Source: Myxococcales bacterium
GTDB lineage: Bacteria > Myxococcota_A > Polyangia > GCA-2747355
Assembly (NCBI GenBank): GCA_020431405.1
Contig: JAGQIK010000371.1
Span: 1 to 47,168 of the forward strand
DNA: 47,168 nt
Direction: 5' to 3'
The notes beneath the pieces are model-generated. The model did not search any database. It saw only the letters and a list, made by a program, of their open reading frames with translations, and was not told the origin of the DNA. The number at the start of each line of letters is the position of its first letter. Position 1 is the first letter of the stretch. A program made the position numbers and the translations under genes. Positions 19,543-27,489 of the stretch are shown here, piece by piece.

Positions 19543-19961
19543 CCTTCTCACTGGACCGCCTGGTCAGCGCCTTCAAGTCCGAACCGCAGCTCGAGGCCGC
19601 CGCGCAAAGCGAGCGCGAAGCGCTGGTCGACCTGATGGTGTGGACGATGTACGTCGATCGCCACATCGCAGCGCCCGAGCAGGCGGAGATCGAGCGCGCC
19701 GCATCGGAGCTGCCCTGGACCGACGGGCGCGGCGTCGACGCCTTCATCAACGCCTCGATGCGCCGCAGCCGAGACGTGCTCGGCAACGCCGAGGCCGAGG
19801 CGCGCTACCTCGCCACCATCGCCGCCAAGCTCGAGAGCGATGTCTCGCGCCGGCGCGCCTACGACGCCTGCGCCTGCGTCGCCGCCATCGACGGCGAGGT
19901 CTCGCCCGAAGAGCACGAGCATCTCGCCAAGGTCGCCGAGGCGCTCGACATCACGCCGTAG
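19536..19961 (+). CDS. TerB-like (tellurite-resistance TerB fold) protein
   Basis: This is a 141-residue all-helical cytosolic protein. Two acidic helix-loop modules resemble the TerB fold: the first is around ALVDLMVWTMYVDRHIAAPE and the second is ACVAAIDGEVSPEEHEHLAK, with the typical D-G-x-[IV]-x-x-x-E pattern. TerB domains bind metal and act in Ter-type envelope or phage-stress systems, often near AAA+ ATPases and membrane partners, although many stand-alone copies have no known role. Here it is divergent from the Ycf46-like ATPase and 9.4 kb from a PspA gene. It converges with the polytopic membrane gene, leaving 13 bp. Confidence 0.75.
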   Translation: MTTFSLDRLVSAFKSEPQLEAAAQSEREALVDLMVWTMYVDRHIAAPEQAEIERAASELPWTDGRGVDAFINASMRRSRDVLGNAEAEARYLATIAAKLESDVSRRRAYDACACVAAIDGEVSPEEHEHLAKVAEALDITP

Positions 19962-19974
19962 GTCGACGCTGCGG

Positions 19975-21549
19975 TCAGCGTGCGCGCCCGCCGGCAGGTG
20001 TCTTGACGGCGGGCTGCGGGTGGTTGATGCGATAGAGCGCGAACCAGCCGCTCTCGCGCTCGAGCACGACAAACCCCGCGCCGCCCGGCAGCACCTTGGG
20101 TGCCCCCTGTTTGGGCGGCTTGCGCACCGTGAGCACGAAGTCATAGCCGCGCGCGTGCTTGTAGTAGCGAAACTTGTGGGGCTCGTCGTAGTCGGGCGGG
20201 GAGGGCAGCGACGTCTTGTGCGCGATGGGGATGACCTCCTTGGCGATCAGGCCGTCGGAGGTGCGCCCGCCGCGGAGGATCTCGACCAGGCTCGTGGCGT
20301 GCAGCAGGTTGTTGGTGCGGTACGGGCCGGCGGTCAGCGTGTAGTGCAGCACCAGCACGCGCTTGCCAGATGGCATGCTCTCGACGAGGTTTTCCAGCGG
20401 CCGGATGACGCGATCCACCGTGCGGAAGCCGCGAATGTGGCCGATGCCGTGTATGCCGCTGGCGACGATGGTGGGTACGAGCAGCGTTGCCCACAGCCGG
20501 CCGCGCAGCGAGACCGGCGCGGCGACGATCATCATCAGCGCCGCGGGAAACACCAGCCGCGCCGCCGTGGACCAGTGATAGAAGGGCTCTTTGATGCCAC
20601 GCGGCAGCAGCAGGAAGGCCGTCAGCAGGCCCAGCAAGCAGATCGTCAGACAAAGGTTGGTGCGGTCGCCCCGCCGGCCGAGACGCTGCGCGGTTAGCAA
20701 CGCCACGAGCAGCGTCGCGCCGGCCCACACCAGCGTCTCCGTATCGCGGCCATCGACGCGCGTGTCGTTGAGCCAGCGCAGAAAAGTGCTGACCTTGGCT
20801 TCGATCTTGTCCCAGTCGCCGCGGAAGCTGTGTCGCCCGCCTGCGGCTTGAAGGGTCCAGTAGGCGGCGATACCGAGCGCCGGCAGCACGGGCGCCGTGT
20901 GTCTGAGAAGCCGCCGCCAGTTGACGGTGGTCATCAGCAAGATCACCGGTCCCGTCACGGCGAAGGTGAAGAAGCCGGCGACATGGCTGAAGTAGAGCGC
21001 GATGGTGAGCACGCCGAGCAGCACCGCGCGCCCGATGCTCGGCCGCGAGAGGTCCCACTTGAGCGTCGCCATGCAGAACAGCGCCAGCGGGATCGAGATC
21101 GCGTTGGGCGTGAACCCGGCGATGATCACCGGGTTGTAGACCAGCGGAAAACACAGCAGCGCGAGGCGCTTGTCGCGTCCGAAGACGGCGAGCATCGCCA
21201 GCACGGATAACGGCACGGCCAGGGCGTAGATGATGAGGAACAGCCGGTTGGCGAGCTGCAGCGGCATCACCGTCGACAGCGCGCGCACCACACCGTAGTA
21301 GGTCAGATACGGCGTGGCCTTGACCTTGAGCTGATAGTCGCGGTTCGCCTTGGGATCGGCGCTGAGCGCCTTCCAGATGCTGATCACCTTCACGTGCGCG
21401 AGGTTGTCCTGCAGCGGTGGATACTTGGTGACCACCATCGGCAGCGCGTAGATCACCGTCAGCACCGTCATCGCGACCACGAAGAACCAGTCCGTGCCGC
21501 TGTCCTTCAAGCGACGCACGAGCTTGGCGATGGCGACGGGGACCTTCAC
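19975..21549 (-). CDS. Polytopic inner-membrane protein, GT-C-like
   Basis: This is a 524-residue protein with about ten hydrophobic helices over the first 400 residues and a soluble C-terminal tail of about 120 residues. The loop after helix 1 reads PPLQDNLAHV. An Asp followed by His in this first outside loop is the pattern of GT-C-fold glycosyltransferases of the ArnT/PMT type, which use lipid-linked sugars. The match is weak and a sugar-transfer role is only inferred. It starts with GTG 9 bp after the ferritin-like gene, so it is the third gene of the unit that begins at 22643. No Shine-Dalgarno is seen, consistent with translation coupled to the gene before. Confidence 0.6.
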   Translation of the reverse strand: MKVPVAIAKLVRRLKDSGTDWFFVVAMTVLTVIYALPMVVTKYPPLQDNLAHVKVISIWKALSADPKANRDYQLKVKATPYLTYYGVVRALSTVMPLQLANRLFLIIYALAVPLSVLAMLAVFGRDKRLALLCFPLVYNPVIIAGFTPNAISIPLALFCMATLKWDLSRPSIGRAVLLGVLTIALYFSHVAGFFTFAVTGPVILLMTTVNWRRLLRHTAPVLPALGIAAYWTLQAAGGRHSFRGDWDKIEAKVSTFLRWLNDTRVDGRDTETLVWAGATLLVALLTAQRLGRRGDRTNLCLTICLLGLLTAFLLLPRGIKEPFYHWSTAARLVFPAALMMIVAAPVSLRGRLWATLLVPTIVASGIHGIGHIRGFRTVDRVIRPLENLVESMPSGKRVLVLHYTLTAGPYRTNNLLHATSLVEILRGGRTSDGLIAKEVIPIAHKTSLPSPPDYDEPHKFRYYKHARGYDFVLTVRKPPKQGAPKVLPGGAGFVVLERESGWFALYRINHPQPAVKTPAGGRAR

Positions 21550-21558
21550 GAGGCAACG

Positions 21559-22320
21559 CTAGCGGCGCAGGTTCTCGCGGCGGAGATTCTCGCGCAGCTG
21601 CTCGGGCGGGATGCCGAACTCGGCGAAGCCCGGCAGCAGCACGTTGTCGAGCGCTTGATCGAAGAGCTCGCGCGACTCGCCCGGTCGCAGCGCGCCGTGG
21701 CCGGCGAGGAGCTCGTCGGCGTGCTCGAGGGCCGTCGGGCGGCGCACGCCGAGCCCGCTGCGGTAAAGCGCGAGCATGCCGGGCAGCCTCTCGGCGAGGG
21801 CACGCACGCGGTCCGGCGAGCGGTGCGCGTCGAACGCGAGGTAGGCCCAGCCGAGGCGCGAGTGGCGGATGTCGTGGGCGAGAAAGAGCTCGTGCACGGC
21901 GCGGATCGGCGCGTCGGCGGCGCGCTCGAGCATCGTCTGCAGGTAGACGCAGGCGACGCTCTCGCTGATGGCGCACATCAGCACCGCGCCGAAGAGGGCG
22001 CGCTCCTCGACGGTCGCGTCGGCGTAGCGCGGCATGTCGGCGAAGGGCTTTGGCTCGGGCGCGGCGCCGCCCGAGTAGAGCTCGACAAAGCGCCCGCAGA
22101 TGGCGGCGTGCTGCGCCTCCTCGTCTGCGGCGGCGGCGGCGGCATCGACCAGCTCGGCGCTAGCGCCCGCCGCGCGCCACTCGCCGTGCAAGCGCTCGAA
22201 GGCCTTGGCAGCGCCGGCTTCGTTGTATTGGCGGTAGGCCCACACGCGCGCCAGCTCGGCGCGCAGCTCGGCGGGCAACGCGGGCGCGGTGGATTCACGC
22301 CACGGGATCTCGTGAGCCAC
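21559..22320 (-). CDS. Ferritin-like (four-helix di-iron) protein
   Basis: This is a 253-residue, mainly helical protein. Three helices carry residues spaced as in ferritin-like di-iron carboxylate proteins: ADEEAQHAAICGRF (E..H), CAISESVACVYLQ (E) and FLAHDIRHSRLGWAYL (D..H). A first ligand helix (RQYNEAGAAKAFERLHGEW) has Glu residues too, so an iron or manganese centre is likely. Function within the superfamily (oxidase, hydroxylase or storage) cannot be told. It starts with GTG only 8 bp after the stop of the small lipoprotein gene and ends 9 bp before the membrane-protein gene, so the three are a tight operon. Confidence 0.75.
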   Translation of the reverse strand: MAHEIPWRESTAPALPAELRAELARVWAYRQYNEAGAAKAFERLHGEWRAAGASAELVDAAAAAADEEAQHAAICGRFVELYSGGAAPEPKPFADMPRYADATVEERALFGAVLMCAISESVACVYLQTMLERAADAPIRAVHELFLAHDIRHSRLGWAYLAFDAHRSPDRVRALAERLPGMLALYRSGLGVRRPTALEHADELLAGHGALRPGESRELFDQALDNVLLPGFAEFGIPPEQLRENLRRENLRR

Positions 22321-22328
22321 GCGTGCGA

Positions 22329-22643
22329 TCAGCCGGTGATGTCGGCGCCGATGTCGGTGGGAGCAGGGCCGACGCGCGGCACGTCCGTGCCACTGTCCAC
22401 CGCTCCACTGTCCACCGTGCTGTCGAAGTTGGGCGCGTCGCCGATGCGCGGCACGTCGATGGTGCTGTCGCCGGGCGAGGGCCCGATGCGCGGCACGCTG
22501 ATGTCAGCGGCGCCGATACGCGCCACGTCTCCCGGCGGCGCCGGCGAGTCCGAGCAGCCGATGGTGACCTGCGTGGCGATGACGCCGCCGCCGAGCGCGG
22601 CGCCGCCGATGACGAGGTTGCGAAACAGCTTCTTCCAGTTCAT
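22329..22643 (-). CDS. Small lipoprotein with VPRIG repeats
   Basis: This is a 104-residue protein. The N-terminal hydrophobic stretch ends in a lipobox-like VTIGC (Cys30). The rest is disordered and built on an imperfect repeat with core VPRIG and Asp/Ser/Pro spacers: VARIGAADIS, VPRIGPSPGDS, VPRIGDAPNFDS and VPRVGPAPTDI, about four units. No fold is expected; it may tether or space something at the envelope. It is the first gene of the trio with the ferritin-like and membrane proteins and lies 108 bp downstream of the zinc-ribbon gene. That gap holds a triple 14-bp repeat. Confidence 0.7.
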   Translation of the reverse strand: MNWKKLFRNLVIGGAALGGGVIATQVTIGCSDSPAPPGDVARIGAADISVPRIGPSPGDSTIDVPRIGDAPNFDSTVDSGAVDSGTDVPRVGPAPTDIGADITG

Positions 22644-22719
22644 GCGGGCATCTTCGCATATCGCGAACGGGCTGGCGCCGGCCTTGTGCCTCCCTGGGCG
22701 CTCCTGCCGCTAGGCGAGC

Positions 22720-22761
22720 CCCGCTAGTCGAGGCCCGCTAGTCGAGGCCCGCTAGTCGAGG
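22720..22761. repeat. Three perfect tandem copies of a 14-bp unit over a stop codon
   Basis: CCCGCTAGTCGAGG occurs at 22720-22733, 22734-22747 and 22748-22761 with no gap. The TAG stop of the minus-strand zinc-ribbon gene lies in the last copy. The extra copies look like slippage duplications just past the stop, and each repeats that TAG. Confidence 0.9.
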
Positions 22762-24401
22762 GCTGCCCGTGCCTTGTCGAGCAGCTCCTGGTCCTCTTCG
22801 CGGGCCTTGGCGCTGGCGCGCACCAGCCGCCCGTCACGCGAGAAGACCTTCATCACGCCGCCGTAGCGGAAACAGTAGAGCAGCCCTTGCGGGCCACGGC
22901 CCAGCGCGAGGCGGCGCTCTTCGGCCATCGCGCCGCCTTCGAGCACGCTGCCGACGAGCGTCGATTGCTCGCCGTCGGGGCTGATGCGCAGCAGGCGCTT
23001 GCTGTAGACGTCGCCGACCTTGGCGTCGGCGATGACGTAGGCGTTGCCGTGCTCGTCACCGCACACGTCGTCGGGGGCGTTGCCCGCGATCTCGATACCG
23101 TAGTGCTTGTCGCCTTGGCGGCTGTAGCGTGCGATCGCCGAGTAGCGCATCAGGTAGTAAGTCCCGTCGAAGCCGACGGTGATATCGACGTTGAACTCGC
23201 GCAGCCGCTGGGGGCGATTTCGGATCTCTGAGAAGTAGCGGCCGCCGCCCGAGCCGCCGAAGAGGCGCTTGAAGAAGCCGGGCTTCTCGCCGCCGGTGAG
23301 CCAGAAATCCAGCGGCTCTCCGTTGGCGTCGAAGCGCCGCAGCACGTAGGTGCTGTGGTCATCGGAGTCGTCGCCACCGGCGAAGCCGTGCACGAGCAAC
23401 GAGCCGTCCTGGTCGCAGACGGCGGTGTAGGCGCCCTTGAGGCTGAACTGTCCGCTCGACGGCTGGCGCCCTCCGATGCCGCCGAGCTTGTCGACGTCGG
23501 CGCCGTCGACCGCGGAGAGCACGCGCAGCGAGTGCTTGTCGCGGGTCCACACGTAGATCCGGCTATCGTCGGCCGACAGAGACAGCCGCGTGTGCTCGCA
23601 GTCGACCTCGAGATCGTCGCGCTGCCAGCGCCGCTGTCCCCGAGCGTCGAGCGCCAGCAGCGCCTTCTCCCAGTGGTTGATCTCGCAGATCATGTACACG
23701 TTGCCGGCGGCGTCCCCGACGGCCTTGCCCACGCCGCTCCACTCGATGGGCGCCTGCGTCTCGTCGTACCAGATGTACCAGCGCTTCGACGTGGTCGCGG
23801 GGTGCAGCTTCTGCCAGACGGTGTCGGGTAGATAGCAGCTCGCCGAGCAGTAGGCGCAGGTTAGCGCGCGCTGCTCCGACAGCTCGAGCGCCCCACCGCA
23901 GCTCGGGCAGTTGATGCGCACGGCGGCGTGGCTGTCCTGGGCGACATTGACGGGCGCCGCGCCCGCCTGCGGCGTGCTGGGCAGCAGGTTGGCGTCCTCG
24001 CAGACGAGATGCGACACGCCGGGGAACGCCTCTCGGAAGTGCGCCGGCACGGGGCGGATGTGGCTGCGCTGTCCGGTCTGTGGATCGAAGATCACGCCGT
24101 CGTCGTCGGCGATGGCCAGCTGCATGTCCACGGGCGCCTTGGATTCGAAACGCGGCGCCTGCCGGCCCCACGTCACCTCGAAGGTGCGGCGGCCCATGAT
24201 CTTCGTCTGGTTGCCCTCGTTCTCGGCGTATCCCGGGGCCGCCTTGAACGCCTGGCCGAGCACCGTGTCCCAGTCGTCGAGGGTCATGCTGTTGGGCGTG
24301 CCGCAGTGGCTGCAGACGAGCTGGTCGACCAACGCGTTGACGGGGACCGGCTGGCTGCACGACTCGCAAACCGTGGTTGCTTCGATGGCTATGCCGATCA
24401 C
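22752..24401 (-). CDS. Double zinc-ribbon protein with C-terminal propeller
   Basis: This is a 549-residue cytosolic protein. Two zinc ribbons frame the first 190 residues: CESC (12-15) with CSHC (30-33), and CPSC (165-168) with CAYC (182-185). From residue 205 on the sequence is beta-rich with repeated blade motifs (GDAAGNVYMICEI, LSADDSRIYVWTR, CGDEHGNAYVIAD, LGRGPQGLLYCFR), as in NHL or PQQ-type propellers. Start is GTG at 24401 with AAGGAG 8 nt upstream; no ATG fits. It is the last gene of the pspA operon. Zinc ribbon plus propeller suggests a scaffold or sensor rather than an enzyme. I know of no named family with this architecture. Confidence 0.75.
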   Translation of the reverse strand: MIGIAIEATTVCESCSQPVPVNALVDQLVCSHCGTPNSMTLDDWDTVLGQAFKAAPGYAENEGNQTKIMGRRTFEVTWGRQAPRFESKAPVDMQLAIADDDGVIFDPQTGQRSHIRPVPAHFREAFPGVSHLVCEDANLLPSTPQAGAAPVNVAQDSHAAVRINCPSCGGALELSEQRALTCAYCSASCYLPDTVWQKLHPATTSKRWYIWYDETQAPIEWSGVGKAVGDAAGNVYMICEINHWEKALLALDARGQRRWQRDDLEVDCEHTRLSLSADDSRIYVWTRDKHSLRVLSAVDGADVDKLGGIGGRQPSSGQFSLKGAYTAVCDQDGSLLVHGFAGGDDSDDHSTYVLRRFDANGEPLDFWLTGGEKPGFFKRLFGGSGGGRYFSEIRNRPQRLREFNVDITVGFDGTYYLMRYSAIARYSRQGDKHYGIEIAGNAPDDVCGDEHGNAYVIADAKVGDVYSKRLLRISPDGEQSTLVGSVLEGGAMAEERRLALGRGPQGLLYCFRYGGVMKVFSRDGRLVRASAKAREEDQELLDKARAALD

Positions 24402-24468
24402 GCGCGCTCTCCTTCACCTTCGCTAACACTCAGATGCGGCGCCGCTGTCGGCGTCGCAGCGCTTCGCC

Positions 24469-25344
24469 TCAGGCGACGTCGAGCTCTTCGTCCATGAACG
24501 AGGGCGGGGGCGCAGACTCGGCGGTGATGCCCGAGATGAACTGCAGCTCGCTCATCGCCTTTTCGGTCTCGGCCATGCTCGCCGCCACGCCGTCGACCTC
24601 GTGGGTGATGAAGTCGGGGTCCTGGCGGTTGACCGCCATCTCGGCGATGGACGTGATCTTGGCGTCGAGGCGATCCGCCTCGAGCTGGATGAACTCGTGG
24701 TTCTCGCGCGCGCGCTGCAGGTTGTCGAGGCGCAGGTTGGCGCTGGCCAGCGTGTCGGCCAACGAGGCGCGGCGCTTGGCATCCATCGGCGAGTCGCTCT
24801 CCTCGCTGCCGAGGGCCTCGAGCTTGGCTTCGATCTCGGTGATGGAGGCACGGATCTCGCGCTCGTCGGTGCGCTGCAGGAACACCTCGAGCGAGCGCTT
24901 CGAATAGAGCAGCTTGAGAAAGACCCACAGCAGCTTGTTGACGCTCTCGATCTGCATCTGGTCGACGGTCGATATCTCGGGTTTGTCGACACCGTAGGCC
25001 AGCTGGCGCAGCTCGCGAGCGCGGCGGCGCAGCTCTTCGAAGCGCGCGCGCGAGCGCGGATCGAGCGCCTGATAGATCTTTTTCAGCGCCGGCTGCGTCT
25101 GCGTCTCGCTGGCCTCCTGGCGCGCCTCGCGATAGTCCTCGGCGTCGACGTACTTCTGGAACTTGCGATTGGTCGACATGCCGGTGAGGTAGGCGATCTC
25201 GCCGGCGGCGAGCAGCGGCAGCGCGATGTCGGCGTGTCCCGAGACGGCGGCCGCGATGGTGCCCGCTCCGAAGAAGAGCAGGTTCCAGTGGTTGAGAAAC
25301 GCCGTTTTGACGTACTCGAAAAAGCCGCGCTTCTTGGCTGCCAA
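24469..25344 (-). CDS. Two-TM coiled-coil membrane protein
   Basis: This is a 291-residue protein of unknown family. Two adjacent hydrophobic helices (about residues 19-35 and 38-55, joined by a tight turn) would form a membrane hairpin with both ends in the cytosol. The remaining 235 residues are charged and heptad-rich (for example ARFEELRRRARELRQLA and the stretch around ITEIEAKLEAL), giving a long coiled coil. The start is TTG at 25344 with AGGGGAG upstream; the first ATG-like Met comes only after the hairpin. It lies 14 bp after the ATPase stop, in the pspA operon. A membrane hairpin plus coiled coil could recruit PspA or the ATPase, which is inference. Confidence 0.65.
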   Translation of the reverse strand: MAAKKRGFFEYVKTAFLNHWNLLFFGAGTIAAAVSGHADIALPLLAAGEIAYLTGMSTNRKFQKYVDAEDYREARQEASETQTQPALKKIYQALDPRSRARFEELRRRARELRQLAYGVDKPEISTVDQMQIESVNKLLWVFLKLLYSKRSLEVFLQRTDEREIRASITEIEAKLEALGSEESDSPMDAKRRASLADTLASANLRLDNLQRARENHEFIQLEADRLDAKITSIAEMAVNRQDPDFITHEVDGVAASMAETEKAMSELQFISGITAESAPPPSFMDEELDVA

Positions 25345-25358
25345 CGTCTCGTGCTCCC

Positions 25359-26600
25359 CTATCGCTTAGCCTGCGGGAGATCCTGCTCGCGCTCGAGTCG
25401 ATCGATGGTGTCGCGCAGCTCGTAGACGACCTCCTGAAACGCCGGCTCGCGCTGCATCTCCATCGCCGGGCGATCCGGCGGCGGTACCTCGACCTCCTCG
25501 AGGATCGTACCTGGCGAGTTGGAGAAGAGGTAGACCCGGTCGCCGAGATAGACGGCCTCCTCGATGCTGTGCGTGACGAAGAAGATCGTCGCCTCCACCT
25601 CGCGCCACAGCGAGACGAGCAGATCCTGCATCTGCATGCGCGTGATCGGATCGAGCGCGCCGAAGGGCTCGTCCATCATGATGATGCGTGGCTTGAGGAT
25701 CAGCGTGCGCGCGATGGCGACGCGCTGCTGCATGCCGCCCGACAGCTGGTGCGGGAACTTGTCGGCGTCGTGGCGCACGGAGAGGCCCACCTTCTGGATC
25801 ATCTCCTCGGCCAGCACGGTGCGGTCCTTGCGACCCACGCCGCGACACTCGAGCCCGAAGGTGATGTTCTCGAGCACGGTGCGGTTGTCGAACGACGTGT
25901 AGCTCTGAAAGACCATGCCGCGGTCGGCGCCCGGGCCCACCACCGGCCGGCCCAGCACCTCGACGCGCCCGCGCGTGGCCGGATGCTGCGGCTCGAGCCC
26001 CGCGATGAGCCGCAGGATCGTCGACTTGCCGCACCCCGAGGGCCCCAGCACCGCGACGAGCTCGCCGAGCCCTTCCTTGTCGTCGACGACGAAGCTGACG
26101 TCTTTGATCGCCGTGAACGCCGAGCGCGTGCCGGCGTCGTAGGTCTTGGTGACGTTCTCGAAGAGCACCACCGGCGGCCGCCCCTTGGCCGTCTCCTTGG
26201 CCGCCTCCTCGAGCCGCTGCTCGGCGCGCTCCTTGGGTCGGCGAAAGATGCGCGCGAAGAAGCCAGGCTTGTCGTCCTCGTCCTCGCCCTCGTCTTCGTC
26301 CTCGGATTCGGATTCGGATTCGGATTCGTCCTCGGATGCGGATTCGTCCTCGGATGCGGTTTCCGTTTCGGCTTCGGCTTCGGCTTCGGCTTCGGCCTTC
26401 GGTTTTGCCTTCGGCTTCGGCGGCGGCTCGCCAGCCTCGGCGGCCTCGAAGGCAGCGAGGGCGTCGGCCATCTGCTCGGGCGTCGCCTTCGGCTCCTCCG
26501 GCTTCTTCTCCTCGGCCTTCGGCGCTTCGGCCTTCGGCGCTTCGGCCTTCGGCTCCTCGGCCTTCGTCGTCTCCTCGGCCTTCTTCGTCTCGTCGGCCAT
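25359..26600 (-). CDS. ABC transporter ATPase (NitT/TauT type) with acidic repeat tail
   Basis: This is a 413-residue protein. Residues 143-413 are a complete ABC ATPase: Walker A GPSGCGKST (186-194), Q-loop VFQSY, signature LSGGMQQR (286-293), Walker B IIMMDEPFGALD and H-loop THS (His344). This subfamily (SsuB/TauB/NrtD) powers import of sulfonates, nitrate, taurine and similar compounds. Unusually, residues 1-142 are a low-complexity tail: KAE/PKAE repeats, then EAEAEA, then a run of Ser/Asp/Glu, then a basic stretch (FFARIFRRPKERAEQR). The start at 26600 overlaps the permease stop as TGATG, so the two are translationally coupled. Confidence 0.93.
   Translation of the reverse strand: MADETKKAEETTKAEEPKAEAPKAEAPKAEEKKPEEPKATPEQMADALAAFEAAEAGEPPPKPKAKPKAEAEAEAEAETETASEDESASEDESESESESEDEDEGEDEDDKPGFFARIFRRPKERAEQRLEEAAKETAKGRPPVVLFENVTKTYDAGTRSAFTAIKDVSFVVDDKEGLGELVAVLGPSGCGKSTILRLIAGLEPQHPATRGRVEVLGRPVVGPGADRGMVFQSYTSFDNRTVLENITFGLECRGVGRKDRTVLAEEMIQKVGLSVRHDADKFPHQLSGGMQQRVAIARTLILKPRIIMMDEPFGALDPITRMQMQDLLVSLWREVEATIFFVTHSIEEAVYLGDRVYLFSNSPGTILEEVEVPPPDRPAMEMQREPAFQEVVYELRDTIDRLEREQDLPQAKR
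26304..26393. repeat. Hexamer tandem repeats encoding the acidic tail
   Basis: GGATTC is repeated four times at 26304-26327 (coding SE units on the minus strand), and GGCTTC is repeated four times at 26370-26393 (coding AE units). Longer imperfect repeats coding PKAEA follow up to about 26580. Replication slippage in such tracts may change tail length between strains. Confidence 0.85.
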
Positions 26601-27481
26601 CACTGCTTCTCCAGATAGGGGAACAGGTAGCGGCCGATGGCGTAGAGCAGTCGGTCGACGAGGAAGGCCAGCAGCGCGATCACCAGCGTGCTCAGGTAGA
26701 CGTGCTCGTAGAGCCCGCGCCGCTGCGAGACATAGATCAGCGTGCCGATGCCGGTGTCCTGATTGATGCCCTCGGCGAGGATGATGTAGCCGAAGCCGAG
26801 CCCGAAGAGCAGGCGGATCGAGGTCCAGATGCGCGGCATCGCCAGCGGCACGAGCACCTTGCGGATGATCTGCCAGCGCGAGGCGCCCAGCGTGTAGGCC
26901 GTGTCGAGGTACTTCTGATCGACGAGCATCACCGACGAGGTGGCGTCGAAGATGATGAAGCTGACCGTGGCGATGAAGATGAAGCCTGTCTTTTGCGACT
27001 CGCCCAGCCCGAACCACACCAGCGTGAGCGGGATCAGCGCCGCCACGGGCACGTTGCGCCCGAAGACCGTGATCGGCGCCAGGAAGGCGCGAAAGATCGG
27101 AAAGCAGCCCGCCATGATGCCGAGCGGGATGCCGAACAGCAGCGCCATGCCGAAGCCCTGCAGCACGCGCCACAGGCTGACCATCGCGTTGCGCGTCAGG
27201 GCGCGCTCGAACCACAGCGACTTGAACGACTTGATCGTGTCGGTGAGCGACGGCAGCTTGCCCGGCTCGACGATGCGCGACTCCACCGGCCCGGCGGTGA
27301 GCACGTACCAGGTGCCGAGGATGATGCCGAGGCAGGCGAGGGCGGCCAGCGCGCGCACCACGCCCGAGGGCTCGCGTCGCAGCTTGAAGAAGCCGGTGCC
27401 GGCGCTGCCGCCGTGCGGCTCTTCGAGCTCGTGAAGGTGCCGCTTCTTCTGTTCGCTAGTCGCTGGCCGCTTTTCGACCAT
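26600..27481 (-). CDS. ABC transporter permease (NitT/TauT type)
   Basis: This 293-residue inner-membrane protein has about six helices and the cytoplasmic EAA loop (YTLGASRWQIIRKVLVP) that docks with the ATPase. It belongs to the BPD_transp_1 group found in nitrate/sulfonate/taurine importers. An unusual charged N-terminal segment of about 42 residues (HELEEPHGG and so on) precedes helix 1. The start ATG lies 8 bp after the stop of the binding-protein gene, and its stop overlaps the ATPase start by one base. The single permease gene implies a homodimer. Confidence 0.93.
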   Translation of the reverse strand: MVEKRPATSEQKKRHLHELEEPHGGSAGTGFFKLRREPSGVVRALAALACLGIILGTWYVLTAGPVESRIVEPGKLPSLTDTIKSFKSLWFERALTRNAMVSLWRVLQGFGMALLFGIPLGIMAGCFPIFRAFLAPITVFGRNVPVAALIPLTLVWFGLGESQKTGFIFIATVSFIIFDATSSVMLVDQKYLDTAYTLGASRWQIIRKVLVPLAMPRIWTSIRLLFGLGFGYIILAEGINQDTGIGTLIYVSQRRGLYEHVYLSTLVIALLAFLVDRLLYAIGRYLFPYLEKQ

Positions 27482-27489
27482 GGGCCCGC

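Noticed and set aside
26281-26580. CRISPR-like repeat array
   Set aside because: The repeats are 6-mers and short coding repeats without unique spacers and lie in frame within the ATPase gene.
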